Source: Druceiella hillmani
Lineage: Eukaryota > Arthropoda > Insecta > Lepidoptera > Hepialidae
Direction: 5' to 3'
NCBI GenBank assembly: GCA_039881145.1
Contig: JAYKKI010000029.1
Location: forward strand, 23,062,001 to 23,126,000
Length of the DNA: 64,000 nucleotides
Shown piece after piece: positions 1 to 10,829 of this stretch (position 1 is its first letter; each line of letters opens with the position of its first letter). A model generated the notes under the pieces. It made no database searches. It was not told where the DNA came from and saw nothing but the letters and a program-made list of their open reading frames with translations. Both the position numbers and the translations under genes were made by a program.

Positions 1-304
1 AAACCTTGAATGGAGATATTTAATTTCCATACAGTTCAGAACGCGTACTCTTACTGATGAGATTGTAGCATTCCCCGTTTATCTATTGCTAGCGAATTCA
101 ATCTGGTAGGATAGGATTATGTATAGCGTGTTTAGAGTCTGGTTCTGGTTTTACATTGTCGAAAATTATTTTACGAAACTTTGTCTAGTATCTGTGTGAA
201 ATGTGTTATTTGATTATTATTGAATTACATTTTTGAGTAAGATAAATTTTATGTGGTAATTGTAAACTGTACTCGAAGCTTTTTCACTTTTGCGTTTTTT
301 ACGT

Positions 305-412
305 GTTGGTGTGCGCGTGCGCATGTACGTGTACGTGCACGTGCGCGTATGCGTGTGAGCACATGTGCGTGCGCGTGTGTGTGTGCATGTGCGTGTGTGC
401 ATGTGTGTGTGT
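305..412. repeat. GT/CG-rich microsatellite
   Basis: Alternating purine-pyrimidine tract made of TG, CG and TA dinucleotides with short interruptions. The open frames across it on both strands (His/Thr/Arg or Cys/Ala/Val repeats) are by-products of the dinucleotide pattern, not genes. Such tracts can adopt Z-DNA; that is general knowledge, not something shown here. Confidence 0.9.
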
Positions 413-1158
413 ATAAAGATCGAAAGTGGCTAAAAGATTAAGCTATTTAAAATATTTCGAGCCATACATGCCTTTGACGAAGTCTAATTATTTTTTTTTA
501 CTGCTATTTTAGGGTTATGTTTTTAAAAATCCAAAATTTGAAAGTTAATTTCCAATAAAGTTCCAGTACAAGCTGGTTTTCTTCGATTTCACAAATTTTT
601 GTAAACTTTAAATGTCTCTAGTAATTTTTTCTGATGACATAGATGCTAGGAATCTATTTATTTAGATTAGCTATACATTATATAAATAAAAAAATATTGA
701 CAAATCAGCTTTTACTGGTACTCTATTAGGAATTAATTCTACAATTTTGGATTTTTAAAAAGAAAGCCTTACGTATTGCATTCTAAAAATCACTTTAAAC
801 CTGTTGTTAAACGTGATACTTCTTTCTATGAATATTCCTTCAGGGTATATTTTGTTACGTTATAGAAAAATTTTAATGCATCTGTAATTTATTTCATGTA
901 CTCCAGTATGTTATTGCAGTCTTCTATAACACTCAACATATTGATTGGTGCTTTTCAAAAGACTTAAATAAAGAAATAAATGGAACATGTCAATGGCACA
1001 GAGAATAACGTCATCCTTTTTAATCAAATTATATCCCCAAACCAGATATATATTGAGTAATATAAATTTGAAATTGTCACTACAAATACCATATTTAAAT
1101 AGTTTTCTTTTTTAGCTATAAGATGGCGTCGCTTTAAAAAAAAGCTGTGATGAAGCTT
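413..1158. other. AT-rich non-coding DNA
   Basis: No coding frame, repeat unit or RNA gene recognised. Ordinary AT-rich sequence up to the left LTR remnant of the copia element. Confidence 0.6.
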
Positions 1159-1226
1159 GTTTACATTTGTAACTTTGAATAAAACTAAGTTTATATAGAA
1201 ATACCTATTAGATTTATTATTCCATT
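1159..1226 (+). repeat. copia 5' LTR remnant
   Basis: Matches 3432-3497 with scattered differences over about 67 bases and stops immediately before the primer binding site, as a 5' LTR should. The upstream part of the LTR was not recognised. Confidence 0.7.
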
Positions 1227-1238
1227 GTTATGGGCCCA
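1227..1238 (+). other. Primer binding site, copia type (internal initiator tRNA-Met)
   Basis: GTTATGGGCCCA directly follows the LTR remnant. Drosophila copia uses an internal half-molecule of initiator tRNA-Met as primer, and its site after the 5' LTR has essentially this sequence (recalled from family knowledge). This supports both the copia assignment and the LTR edge. Confidence 0.7.
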
Positions 1239-1416
1239 AAAAGTAAGAAATATTGATTGTTTTTCAAAATTGAGAAAAGAGCAAATATATTAAAGTTTCG
1301 CTATCAAATACACTTCAAGTCAAGTGTATTTGAGAGCAAAAGGTTTGAATATATACATTCCAAAACGTACAGGAAATGAAGCGCAAGTACAATGAAACAA
1401 GAATAACAGAATTGCT

Positions 1417-2052
1417 ATGCTCATTTTGACGTCGTCAATGGATCTCAACCGGATTTCTCTGGCAGAAAACTCCGACACAGCGAAAAATATGATCAATAAA
1501 TTAGAAGCTATATATGAACAGAAATCCGAATTTAATAAAATTCTACCTACATATTGTTCAAGTAATAAAATGGCGCAGCATGTTTCAAAAGTAGAAAGTT
1601 TGGTGATACAGCTCGGAGAATGTGGTGAAAAATTGAGAGATACGGCAGTGATTACCAAAATATTCAGCTCATTGTCCCCCAATATACCGTCCTCTGAGAC
1701 AAGCATGGTTATCACTTGAGTGATTACCAAAATATTAAACTCATTGCCCCCCCCCCCCCCCGCCACATACCATTCTCTGAGACAAGCATGGCTATCACTT
1801 GACGCAGATAATCAGACTATCCACAATTTAACTTCACGTTTAATCGACGAGCTTAATGAATGATTTAATCAAGGAGACAAATCCAAAACAAATTAAACGC
1901 AGTAGGAAGCCAAATAGTACTCCCACAAGCGATGAAAGTAACTCAAGACAACGATTTGTACGCTATAATTGTAACAAAAGAGATTATTTTACAAGGGACT
2001 GCAGTGCAGCCAAGGAATGTGTTTGTAAGAATCAAGAGCAGCAAAAGATCTA
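1417..2052 (+). pseudogene. copia gag remnant (UBN2-like plus degenerate zinc knuckle)
   Basis: The frame 1417-1719 reads as the copia Gag core (UBN2 / gag-polypeptide of LTR copia type): MDLNRISLAEN, then AWxxLEAIYEQKS-like and KVESLVIQLGE-like segments, ending in IFSSLSP, the conserved spot before the Gag linker. The usual N-terminal 70 or so residues are not recognisable. A local duplication with a C15 run follows (1650-1804). The frame resumes at 1856-2052 with the zinc knuckle, which is mutated: the CX2CX4HX4C pattern now reads R-X2-C-X4-Y-X4-C, so it should not bind zinc or RNA normally. The antisense frame 1320-1766 is a shadow. Confidence 0.8.
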
Positions 2053-2106
2053 ACATGTTCAGTACAGAAAGACTTTGCCAGTGTCATGTCTGAATAAAGA
2101 TAATAG

Positions 2107-2388
2107 TTGGATATTGGACAGCAGAGGGTCAGTAAAATGACATACAAGCAATTCTTCTCTGAATGTAAAGAGTATAAAGGCTGTGATAAACATAGAACTG
2201 TAAAATTCGGAAACAAGCAAAACATAGGAGTTTTTGGTGAGGGATCGATATTAATTAGAATGAAGGCGAAAGGTCAGTGGGTAGATAGCATATTGGAAGA
2301 TGTACTTCGTATGCCTGAAATACATAGAAATTTATTCTCCGAAGAAGCAGCAAACAAAAGAGGTTATATTAAAACGATAAATAATTAA
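2107..2388 (+). pseudogene. copia aspartic protease remnant
   Basis: This follows gag, as in copia polyproteins. The entry motif reads W-I-L-D-S-R-G-S (Asp at 2117-2119), where active copia proteases have D-S-G-A/S, so an extra residue disrupts the catalytic loop. Downstream the family pattern continues with VKFGN, a G-x-G-S turn and DVLRMPEIHRNLFS, close to the conserved LxDVLYVPxLxxNLLS of copia proteases. It ends at a stop where the integrase zinc-finger region should begin; that finger was not found. Confidence 0.75.
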
Positions 2389-2585
2389 ATTGCTCAAATA
2401 ATGAAAAATAATACAATGGACATAGGTTGTGCAGACATATAATAATAGATTTGGCATGAGCATTTGGGGCACTTCAATGTTAAACTTAATTTAAACTCCA
2501 AAAACTGGAGCAATTCACTTTTAATTTACTGGTATTGACATAAGAATAATCAGTATCAGGAAAGTATTATTTAGTTTTATTTAAG

Positions 2586-2783
2586 GGTGTTGCTACGAGC
2601 TATTGCCATGTTTATTTCCTGAAGTACAATATTGAGGTACTTGAGCATTTCATGAAATATAATGCTATAGTGAATAACCAATTTATGCGCATCCTACACA
2701 CTGACAGTCGTGGTGAGTATATGAGCAATAAAGTTAAGAATTTCCTTGTAACCAAAGGTATAAGACATGAATGTAACAGATAA
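2586..2783 (+). pseudogene. copia integrase core fragment
   Basis: The frame gives SYCHVYFLKYNIEVLEHF, then ILHTDSRGEYMS, then FLVTKGIRHE. This is the rve core around the second catalytic Asp; functional elements read R-T-D-N-G-G-E-Y, here T-D-S-R-G-E-Y. The first catalytic Asp and the downstream Glu region were not recovered. The sequence then falls into non-coding DNA, consistent with a large deletion of the C-terminal integrase and reverse transcriptase. Confidence 0.7.
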
Positions 2784-2914
2784 GTTTAATATGTCTGAAA
2801 CTAAGGGCTAGAGTACACCAGTAGATGTGAATGCACAAGTGTCTAAAAATGAAAATGGGACTGTTAGTAATTCTGCATATAGGGAAAACCAGTGGAAGCA
2901 CTGTTATTTTTGTC

Positions 2915-3412
2915 CTCGGTGTCTAGACCAGATATGACTTATGCGGTAAATTTAGTAAGGAGGTAGATATGTGAGTAAACCTGGTGTTATTCGTATAAAT
3001 TCTGTAAAACGAATATTTTTTTATTTGAAGTATACAATAGATGTGTTGATTTTATATGATAGGAATACAAAACTGTTTGGGGATTTAGATTCTGATTTTG
3101 CAAGCGATTTAGATTGTCGAAAATCCAATAATGGATACATATTCTTGATGAATGGTAGATCTATTACTTGGGCAAGTTGAAAACAAAATACAAATAGCAT
3201 TATCCACGGCAGTATCTAAGTATATGGCTGCTAGTCATACAGTGAAAGAGACACTGCGGCTTAAACAACTTACTAGATATAGGTGAACCACAAAATTTTG
3301 TAACATTGAACATAGACAATCAAAATCCAATTAAATTCATACGTAATCCAGTATTTCATAAGAGAAGTAAACATATCGATATACGTTATAATTTTATGAA
3401 AGGAAAGCTTTA
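2915..3412 (+). pseudogene. copia RT tail and RNase H remnant
   Basis: Begins with TRPDM-like residues and the segment YVSKPGV-INSVKRIFFYLKYT, the conserved end of the copia RT (normally R-I-x-R-Y-L-K). It continues in 2971-3180 with L-D-S-D-F-A-S-D-L-D, matching the YSDSDWAGDxD RNase H motif, and GYIFLMNGRSITWAS. After a stop, STAVSKYMAAS corresponds to the STAEAEYxA motif. Near 3310-3410 DNQNPIKF...FHKRSKHIDIRY matches the RNase H end (HxRxKHIDxRYH). A purine-rich stretch before 3432 could be the polypurine tract. Confidence 0.8.
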
Positions 3413-3431
3413 ATAAAAAAAAGTAAAAGTT

Positions 3432-3497
3432 GTTTACGTTTGTAACTTTGAATATAACTAAGTTTATATAGAAATACTTAATTATTTATTTCATTGC
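3432..3497 (+). repeat. copia 3' LTR remnant
   Basis: Counterpart of 1159-1226, just downstream of the RNase H end and a purine-rich run. Only this part of the LTR is recognisable. Confidence 0.65.
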
Positions 3498-4536
3498 CTA
3501 AAATCGAATAATATATCCATATTCTTCAAAATAAGGAAAAGTAACTTCTATGCAAGAAAGAAATATTAATGCAAGGTTGTTTTTATAATTTTAAACACTT
3601 TTTAATTCAACACACATTTTCTTGTGTATCTGCGAGTGACTTTAGTATTCTTATTAAAAAAAATAAACTTTGGTAAACAAAATTAAACTGTTGGGATAAT
3701 TTGTCACCCTCTGCTAATTTTTCGACTATAAGTTTGAAAAATGTCGAAAAATAGAAAAATATCTAGGTATTGGTTAGAATTTTATTAAAAATAATCCTTG
3801 AACTTGTGTCAACAATTTTAAGGAAAGAAAAAATACAAAACCTTTACTTTACGTGTACCTGACCGGTTTTTGTTCTTACTTCTGCGTTAAATTAGATATT
3901 TGATATCATAATTTGAGATGATTTTAAAATTATATAGATATTTATGAAAAACTGATTATATGTACAGAAAACTAACATTTGAATATATTGAAGTAAAAAT
4001 GTCATTGATCAAATATTGAGATAAGCGGTATTGCAATTGAGACTAAGAATTAATATTTGAAATTCAGCAAGGCGATAAAGAGTTAACCAAACGTCACCTT
4101 TTTCGTAGAAACATTTAGGAGTAGAAGTTTGCCCAAATTATTATTTAATATTCTTATAGTTAGATATGCTGAAAATTATGTATGTGTATGTAAAATGGAA
4201 ACTTGCATTTCGTCCCGAAACAGGTATGCGTTAATTTAAATTTTTAATTTAAAAAGAAGTCAACGATTAGATAAATGCGAATGATACTAACGATTAGTTA
4301 AGAATTTATTCATAAATACCACAAATAAAACTGTCGTCGGAACTAAAGTTCGAAATGTTTCTACAATTTAAAATCGTTACCGTTGTCTTTTAGTCCTATT
4401 AACAAGTCTAATTTCCAGTAGTTCATAGAATATTGAGAATTATATAAAACTGGACACAGGATAAGTTAAAAATAGGAATATACAAACAAATACATTCCAT
4501 TTCTGTATTTTATACATGAAGACGACGTAGAAACAT

Positions 4537-4537
<1 letters not shown>
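3498..4537. other. AT-rich non-coding DNA
   Basis: I see no gene, structured repeat or recognisable element here. Confidence 0.6.

Positions 4538-4618
<81 letters not shown>
4538..4618. repeat. (TA)n microsatellite
   Basis: Nearly pure AT dinucleotide run of about 80 bases. It is self-complementary and may be collapsed or variable in the assembly. Confidence 0.95.
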
Positions 4619-4620
<2 letters not shown>

Positions 4621-4914
4621 ATAAATCACCTGCCAGTTACCAAAACTGTTAATAGTTGATTCATATTATTGAGATATTATTATGAAAAAGATCTCCTTTA
4701 CTAAATTTTGTTTTATCTTTATCTAATTTTATAGCTTATTTTAGATGAAATAAAAAAACCAAAGAAATGTTTAAACCGATTTAAAAAAAAATAGTTTAAT
4801 ACGAAGACAAAAGGAGAAGTCACACTAAATGGATTTCGCACACATATCTTGAATATGTACATAAAATTATGAACATTTTAGGGTACGTAATGTTTCTATG
4901 GGACTGCTCTCTGG

Positions 4915-4963
4915 TCGAGAAAAATAATATAAATATTTGTAATATTTATATTATTTTTCTCGA
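4915..4963. repeat. Perfect 23-bp inverted repeat
   Basis: The arms 4915-4937 and 4941-4963 are exact reverse complements with a 3-base loop (TGT). The arms start TCGAGAAAAATAATAT. No partner copy was seen in the window. Confidence 0.9.
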
Positions 4964-5439
4964 CATAAATATATTGCCTAGTACATATTTTACAGGCGTA
5001 AAATAAAAAACTCTAATATTATTATTCTGATCAAAATCCAGGATTCATGTCTCCCATCTCAAAAACTAGTCATTCGATGAGATCCGTAAGAAGAAAGTTA
5101 CATTCAAGTTCGATGGAGAAGGTATTAAAAAAATTTCAAATATATTTTCTCAATTTATAATTCTTCACGTAATTTAAGGACATTTTCTGTAAAATTAATT
5201 GAAAGAAAACGTAAATTGTTATTATGTTGTTACATACGGAAGGACAGAAAATTACGAGCGCTTCTTTTTAGTCTCATTTAGCTACGTAACTCTAAAAAAT
5301 GGAATTGAACTGTTTACTTTGAACACTAGTTTTAAAAAAAGATGACATTAATTTATTCCGGATCAACGCATTTCAAAATATTTTCTTTAAACTTATATGG
5401 TTTGCCTGAGCATCATTGTTATTTTATTTCATAGTCTAT

Positions 5440-5592
<153 letters not shown>

Positions 5593-6366
5593 GATATATA
5601 AGTATAATAATGTATAGTTTAAGTGACTTTAAGGTGATGGAAATGTTCTTTGTAATTTTTAGGATTATTTTAAAACTCGCTGCTGATATAATTACTGGTT
5701 TACGTCGTATGTTCGCGGTTCGTCGTTGTTTACGTACATATTTAGTCATGGGAATAATTCTGAATTTATTCAACAGTTTTCATGATTTGCTAATTATTAT
5801 ATTTTAGTAGAACACATGCTCCAAAATGTGTTTTCCGGTTTATTTCTGTTAAAACTAAAAGTACTAAAAACTATTTCTAATTAACTAAAAGTACGTAAAA
5901 CTATTTATCTTAAATATTTGAACACGCATTATCTATATTTTACCAAACAATTATTTAAGAAAACATAAAACGATCAACGTTTATGTGTCCGTTAAATAAA
6001 TTCAGAATTATTCCCATGACGCAGCAAGTATAATTTAAAAGTAAGACTATGATATAATAATTAGAAAAAAAGTTACAATTAAATACAATTTCGCCAAAAC
6101 AAAATGTAAAAAATATTTTTCTAAGATCGATATAGGGATTGAGAGTATTTATACTCTAGATTTTAGAGTAAATAACATTTCTACATCAATACATACCTGC
6201 ATTTCTAGTAACAGTCCACTTATTTAATGTTGGTAACTCTCGGGTTTATTGAATGTTGGGAAGTTTTTTCTAACTTAAGCAGCCATCGGTCTGTTCTAGT
6301 TATATTAAATTTATTTTTGCCAGACATTCAGTACACCAGCCTACTTCATCTACCGTAGTTTGCACC
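5593..6366. other. AT-rich non-coding DNA
   Basis: The frame ending at 5807 is driven by the TA repeat upstream and has no recognised homology. Nothing else is supported. Confidence 0.5.
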
Positions 6367-6545
6367 TTTTTATCTGCCGAAACCTAATATAGACACAGCC
6401 CCATTTTTATCTGCCGAAACCTAATATAGACACAGCCCTATTTTTAGCTATCAAAACCTAATTTAGACACAACCCCATTTTTACCTGCCGAAACCTAATA
6501 TAGACACAGCCCCATTTTTATCTGCCGAATCCTAACATAGTAAGC
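6367..6545. repeat. 37-bp tandem repeat, about 4.7 copies
   Basis: The unit contains TATCTGCCGAAACCTAATAT followed by AGACACAGCCCCATTTT. Units start near 6371, 6408, 6445, 6482 and 6519, a constant step of 37. The third is the most divergent and the last is partial. It lies about 150 bases upstream of a LINE RT scrap and may be part of that element's 5' region (inference). Confidence 0.9.
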
Positions 6546-6689
6546 TAATTTCTATGAATTAAAACAAAAACCTTCTAGCTGCAAAATCCAAATCTATCAG
6601 CTGCTAAATCAATTGTAGGTATTGTAAACCATAATTAATGACGTAATCAATATTGCTTTTCCTTGGCGATTGTTACTTTTTTGGTAAAA

Positions 6690-6960
6690 ACAAAATATAC
6701 TTTATTGTCGTCTTAAAAACTTTATCGCTTGCACAACCTAAAGACTTCCAAATCATGTCTATTATATCTCATCTGTCCAAAGTTCTTAAACGTATTATAC
6801 ATTGTCAATTGATTGCTTCCTTAAATGATCGTAAAGCTAGATGCATAACCTCAGGTCACCGCACTCATACTTCTCACTTTTACATTATTTTATTTAATTT
6901 GAAATATGTAATGATTTTATTCATATTTTGTTATATGTGGAGTCTGTTATGTCTTTAGAT
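6690..6960 (+). pseudogene. LINE reverse transcriptase fragment (N-terminal fingers)
   Basis: The residues PKDFQIMSIISHLSKVLKRI followed by IHCQLIASLND fit the RT1/RT2 region of CR1/jockey-group non-LTR retrotransposons, where the pattern is PxxYRPISxLxxxSKxLErxxxxQLxxyL. The equivalent of YRPIS is degraded to FQIMSI. Downstream residues do not keep the family pattern and no YADD box was found. It is a different element from the jockey-like LINE at 17.4-19.2 kb, judging by sequence. No catalytic Asp is present in the fragment. Confidence 0.6.
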
Positions 6961-8667
6961 ATTTTTCCAATACTTATTAGACTTCGCAACTGGTGTGCAT
7001 TATAAATTCTTTCTCTTCTCCCGTCTCAATATTGAACGATGGTATTGTTAATAATATTCAAAACAACCAACTATAAATCTTTATCCTACATCAGCCACTA
7101 TCAATACACTTCAATTACGCTTCAATTAGTCAACAGCGCCATGACATCGGTTATTACAAATAAGTCACAAGTAATTAAGATCAAAATCAAATAAGTTAAA
7201 AGCTATCATTGAAAATATTCGTTGACACCCTCAATTTCACGATACCTTCCAGTAGTTATAGCACAATATATTCTCTTAAGTCTTTCAAAATGTCAGAAGA
7301 TAGGTTGCATCTGAAAAGGATAAACGTGGTTTAGATGTTACAATTTTCAACCTATGCCATCTTCCCATCCTTAGGTTTTTCTTCACAGAAAATAAAAGAA
7401 AATAGAAGTAGGATGTTCGTTATAAAAACACATTGCAATATTTATGCGCATCTTTATGTTTATTTGACATTTTCTTATGGCGTAATCGCAATGACAGAGT
7501 GTGACTCACATATTGGCATTTTCTTGTGGCGTAACCACACATAGTTTACTGTCGGTCAGTTATAACAAGATGTAATCATTAAATGTTATTGTGTGAATAT
7601 TTGGTGTCTTCTATCCTAAAAAATTAAAAACTCTAAAAATAAAATTAAAAAATCTTTTAATGATAACTTCTTAGTCTGACGTTACAAACGTTTTTAAGTT
7701 TTTTGTATAAATTTAATTTTGTTCATTAGTATTTTACTTGAAAACAATTACATTTTCAGCATTTTTTTATTAAGGAATTTCCCACATACATTTAATGATA
7801 TTTATATTTATATACAGTGTTACCTATTTTATATATATTCTAAGACAATCATGTACAAGACAAAAAGCACTTAAGGCTGAAACTCCAGTCGCGTGTCGGA
7901 GCTGACACGCACAATTTTTTTCGTTAGTCGTTTTTATTATTCAACGAACTAATTATTCAGACTTTTATCACGAATACATTTACTTATATTTTATCTACCT
8001 TATAAAATGAAAGAAAAGAGAATCAGTTATTTACTTTGATATCATAATTATACTGTAGAATTATTATGCAAATTCAACGAATTTCAATTGTGAAACGTTT
8101 ATCTCCTTAAGGTGGTGACCAAATGCTCTCCGAACATTTTTACGTTATCAATATTTATGCGACAGTGACACCAAGTATCCTGCAGTAGTTACGCGTACCG
8201 ATACACCGACACCAATAACATTTTAGTTTAAAATCCTAGAAAATATATTCAAATTAGCTTATCTAACAAGGGTAATTCCGTAATTGGTTACGTTATTTTG
8301 CAAGCTTTTATTTTTGCATGTAATTATGACACAAACGTGCAGTTTTTTGCTCTAACAAACAATGAACGATGGAGCTTTATCACATTTTATCACATTCGAT
8401 CTAAGCCTAGAGTGTACGTTATCGTGTCGAGAACAATACATGATACGCGAATCAAAAGAACTGCTCTATGGAGGAAGCAGATAAGGACGGAAACGGAATA
8501 AACAACTTTATCATCCCTGCGTTTATTGGAACTACACAAACAGGAAGAGAGATTATAAACACATTGTATAAAACGGCCTATGACCATTATGTCATACGGT
8601 GTCGTTCAGTCAATGTATAGAGCTTTTATAGTTATAACGTTAGCTCCATAAGATACATGATATATTA
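6961..8667. other. Non-coding DNA with a short local repeat
   Basis: A 23-base phrase (ATTTTCTTATGGCGTAA, then ATTTTCTTGTGGCGTAA) occurs twice near 7470-7530. The 8298-8667 part may belong to the left LTR of the gypsy element, but only 8668-8737 can be matched to the right side. No gene supported. Confidence 0.4.
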
Positions 8668-8737
8668 GTAATAAGGATATTGTATTGTTCTGAATATATT
8701 TATTCTTTATCTTTTTCGGAGCGCCTTTCACTTTAAC
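8668..8737 (+). repeat. gypsy 5' LTR, end segment
   Basis: Matches 13040-13111 over about 70 bases, sharing GTAATAAG, ATTGTATTGTT and CATTTCACTTTAAC-like blocks. Similarity stops at the same point in both, which I take as the LTR end. The start of the LTR could not be placed. Confidence 0.7.
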
Positions 8738-9011
8738 TTTAAAAAAACCACTCTTGCATCGTTTTCTTCATCTGAACCTACAAGTCTCCAAATCAAGTGA
8801 AGTGAAAACTTCTCTCTGTACACGAGCATCGGCCCACCACACTGTGTCTAGGCAGCAGCCCGAGAGCTGTCGCGGGTCAACAAGTATAATATTTACTGAA
8901 AGACTTCTCGATGAACTGAATCCTCCATATACTTATGGCACATTTGTAAGTACTTGATCATACATATTATCCTTAATATTTTATATGAACAATCAATACA
9001 TTGTTTGTAAA
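8738..9011 (+). other. gypsy leader with possible splice donor
   Basis: Region between the LTR end and gag. It contains a good donor-like GTAAGT at 8946-8951. Errantiviruses produce env from a spliced mRNA with a donor upstream of gag, so this is a possible relic, but the acceptor was not identified. The 67-codon open frame here (8754-8957) shows no homology I recognise. Confidence 0.35.
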
Positions 9012-9960
9012 AATGACCACTGAAGATAAATACATTCCTATTCCCGCATTTGATGGTGAAGGAGGTGAATGTTCCCTGACAAGATTTATTAGAAGATTAG
9101 TTTTTAGCCGACATAACGCTAGACGAAAAAACAAAATATAATATCATAATTTCCTAATTACCCAACAAGTTCTATGAACCGTCCTGGGCGAGACCATCGA
9201 ATTAAAATGGAAACTATTAAATATATTATTAAAATATTAAAGACGTTTTAATTAAACGATTTGGACTTTATAAGATTGGTGTCAAGGATCTCACTAGAGA
9301 GATTTAACATTAAAAACCCAAATGTGATAGATTAGTAACTTTCATATATAAAATAATAGTATTATAATATAAAGTAAATCAATATAATTATTATTAGAGT
9401 ATTATAATATAAAGTAAATTAATATAAAGTAAATAATAGTATTATAATATAAAGTAAATCAATTATTAATGGAATCGAAGTTGTTATGGAGCTTTTAGCC
9501 CAACAAAGTTTATTAAAATACATGCAACTCGAATTTTGCAACATCTTTAGAAGAGAAAACTATGAAGTATTTGCGAACGCGCTAAATGTCTAGATTTCGT
9601 CAGACATAGATTAGATTAAACAATCAACATTATTAAAACGCGAACTCACCGAATAAAATAACTCAGCTACAACAATAAAATTATTTTATACCGCGATATC
9701 CATTTAAACATCAAACAAATACTAATACTAATCGGAATTATCAAAATATGTCACCGCAACAAACCTTACTTATCCACTGTCACCTTTCCCTCAGAAATTA
9801 AGAAAAGATCAACAGAATACGGATGTGATCATGCACACCACGTTGTTCCAAAATTTTGATGATGATGATGATGAAAACGTTGACATGGAAATGAAGAAGC
9901 CTGAAAAAAAAACGCTTGGAAATTTGTCCTCAAATGTAGAGACAATATTACGGACGAAAT
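9012..9960 (+). pseudogene. gypsy gag remnant
   Basis: Begins with an ATG at 9012 and reads MTTEDKYIPIPAFDGEGGE, a Gag start like those of 17.6/TED-type elements (PxFDG motif). A second in-family phrase, VLIKRFGLYKIGVKDLTRE, appears near 9235-9300. A tandem AT-rich repeat (about 9340-9470) interrupts it. The C-terminal part near 9840-9960 contains an Asp run from (GAT)n followed by ENVDMEMKKPEKK. Several stops and frameshifts separate the pieces. Errantivirus Gag normally lacks a strong zinc knuckle, and none is seen. Confidence 0.65.
9340..9470. repeat. Tandem AT-rich repeat inside gypsy gag
   Basis: The phrase TATTATAATATAAAGTAAAT occurs three times with variable spacing, plus a partial copy. 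It looks like a local expansion after the element was inserted. Confidence 0.8.
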
Positions 9961-10093
9961 TATCCATAAACTAAACGGAAAATTATAACGAACCCTATAA
10001 CATGGAAGACTCGCAAAATATGACGAACCTACCTCTAGTAAAAATGAAAAATTTTCAATTGGACATTCAGATCAAAACTCCGAAGTAGTATTA

Positions 10094-10222
10094 AATCAAA
10101 TAAATTATTGTCACCTTCCATACGTAAAATTACCCGATAATAGACGAATGTTAATAGATACCGGCAGTGCTAGGTCATTCACACAACCGACGCTAGATAA
10201 ACATTACATGAACGAGGAGTAG
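10094..10222 (+). pseudogene. gypsy aspartic protease fragment
   Basis: The frame reads CHLPYVKLPDNRRMLIDTGS then ARSFTQP, with the catalytic D-T-G-S-A at 10157-10171. The triad Asp is retained. A stop follows at about 10220. The Ty3/gypsy order gag, protease, RT, RNase H is kept on both sides, but the RT that should follow is missing. Confidence 0.75.
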
Positions 10223-10424
10223 CCGTTTATTTTAATGAAAACTTTTTATTCAAGCCGCGCATAAAGTAACTAAATACGAAGGGGAAATAACGCCACCGCC
10301 CTTTGTTTCACAATGTTTTTGGATTTAACACTATATCACTAGAGATCCTAAACTAATCCTAGATGTCTAAACTAAATTTAACAATTACACAGCAAAATAT
10401 ATTTTATCGACCGACGATCACTTG

Positions 10425-10521
10425 ATGTGATATGAGAATTCAAGAATACGACTATGAAATGAAGTGTAAAATGGGAAAAAACAATTATGTGGCTGACGCG
10501 CTATCTCGTATAGAATTATAG
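10425..10521 (+). pseudogene. gypsy RNase H C-terminal fragment
   Basis: The residues RIQEYDYEMKCKMGKNNYVA then DALSRIEL are the conserved end of Ty3/gypsy RNase H (pattern L-x-E-F-x-y-x-I-x-y-k-x-G-x-x-N-x-V-A-D-A-L-S-R). It sits about 200 bases after the protease stop. Roughly 1.3 kb of RT and RNase H found in intact elements is absent. Confidence 0.8.
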
Positions 10522-10829
10522 CATAATTCAGACATGGCTACAGTACATATTAATGTCGATGATTCAGACCAGGGATTTTTGATAAAACATGAACATCCGC
10601 GAATGATAGAAAAGCATCTCATATGATAATTATGTAAAGACAGAGACGTCAATGGGTGTTAATAGATTAGTTATAGAACACATTCGAGGAAAACTATACA
10701 CAACAATAGCCCTTAACAATCAGGCGAACAAACATAGGAAATTTATTGGAAAAACTTTAACAAACCAAAGTTAGAAATGATATGATTTAAATGTCTACGA
10801 ATAGAGTTAATAAAATAAGAAAAGATCTG

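Larger units (their letters stand above)
1159..3497 (+). mobile_element. Decayed Ty1/copia LTR retrotransposon
   Basis: A copia-type element in sense orientation. It is bounded by two similar blocks (1159-1226 and 3432-3497) that share the order GTTTAC, TGTAACTTTGAAT and TAAGTTTATATAGAAATAC, read as LTR remnants. Between them, in the correct Ty1/copia order, are a primer binding site, gag, protease, integrase and RNase H fragments, all broken by stops and shifts. The span is about 2.3 kb against roughly 5 kb for a full element. Most of the loss is between integrase and RNase H, so nearly the whole reverse transcriptase is gone. LTR borders and target duplications could not be fixed by eye. 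Confidence 0.85.

Noticed and set aside
1320..1766. 148-codon minus-strand open frame
   Set aside because: It is antisense to the copia gag region, and its start lies in the poly-C run (poly-Gly). It is a shadow of the plus-strand coding remnant.
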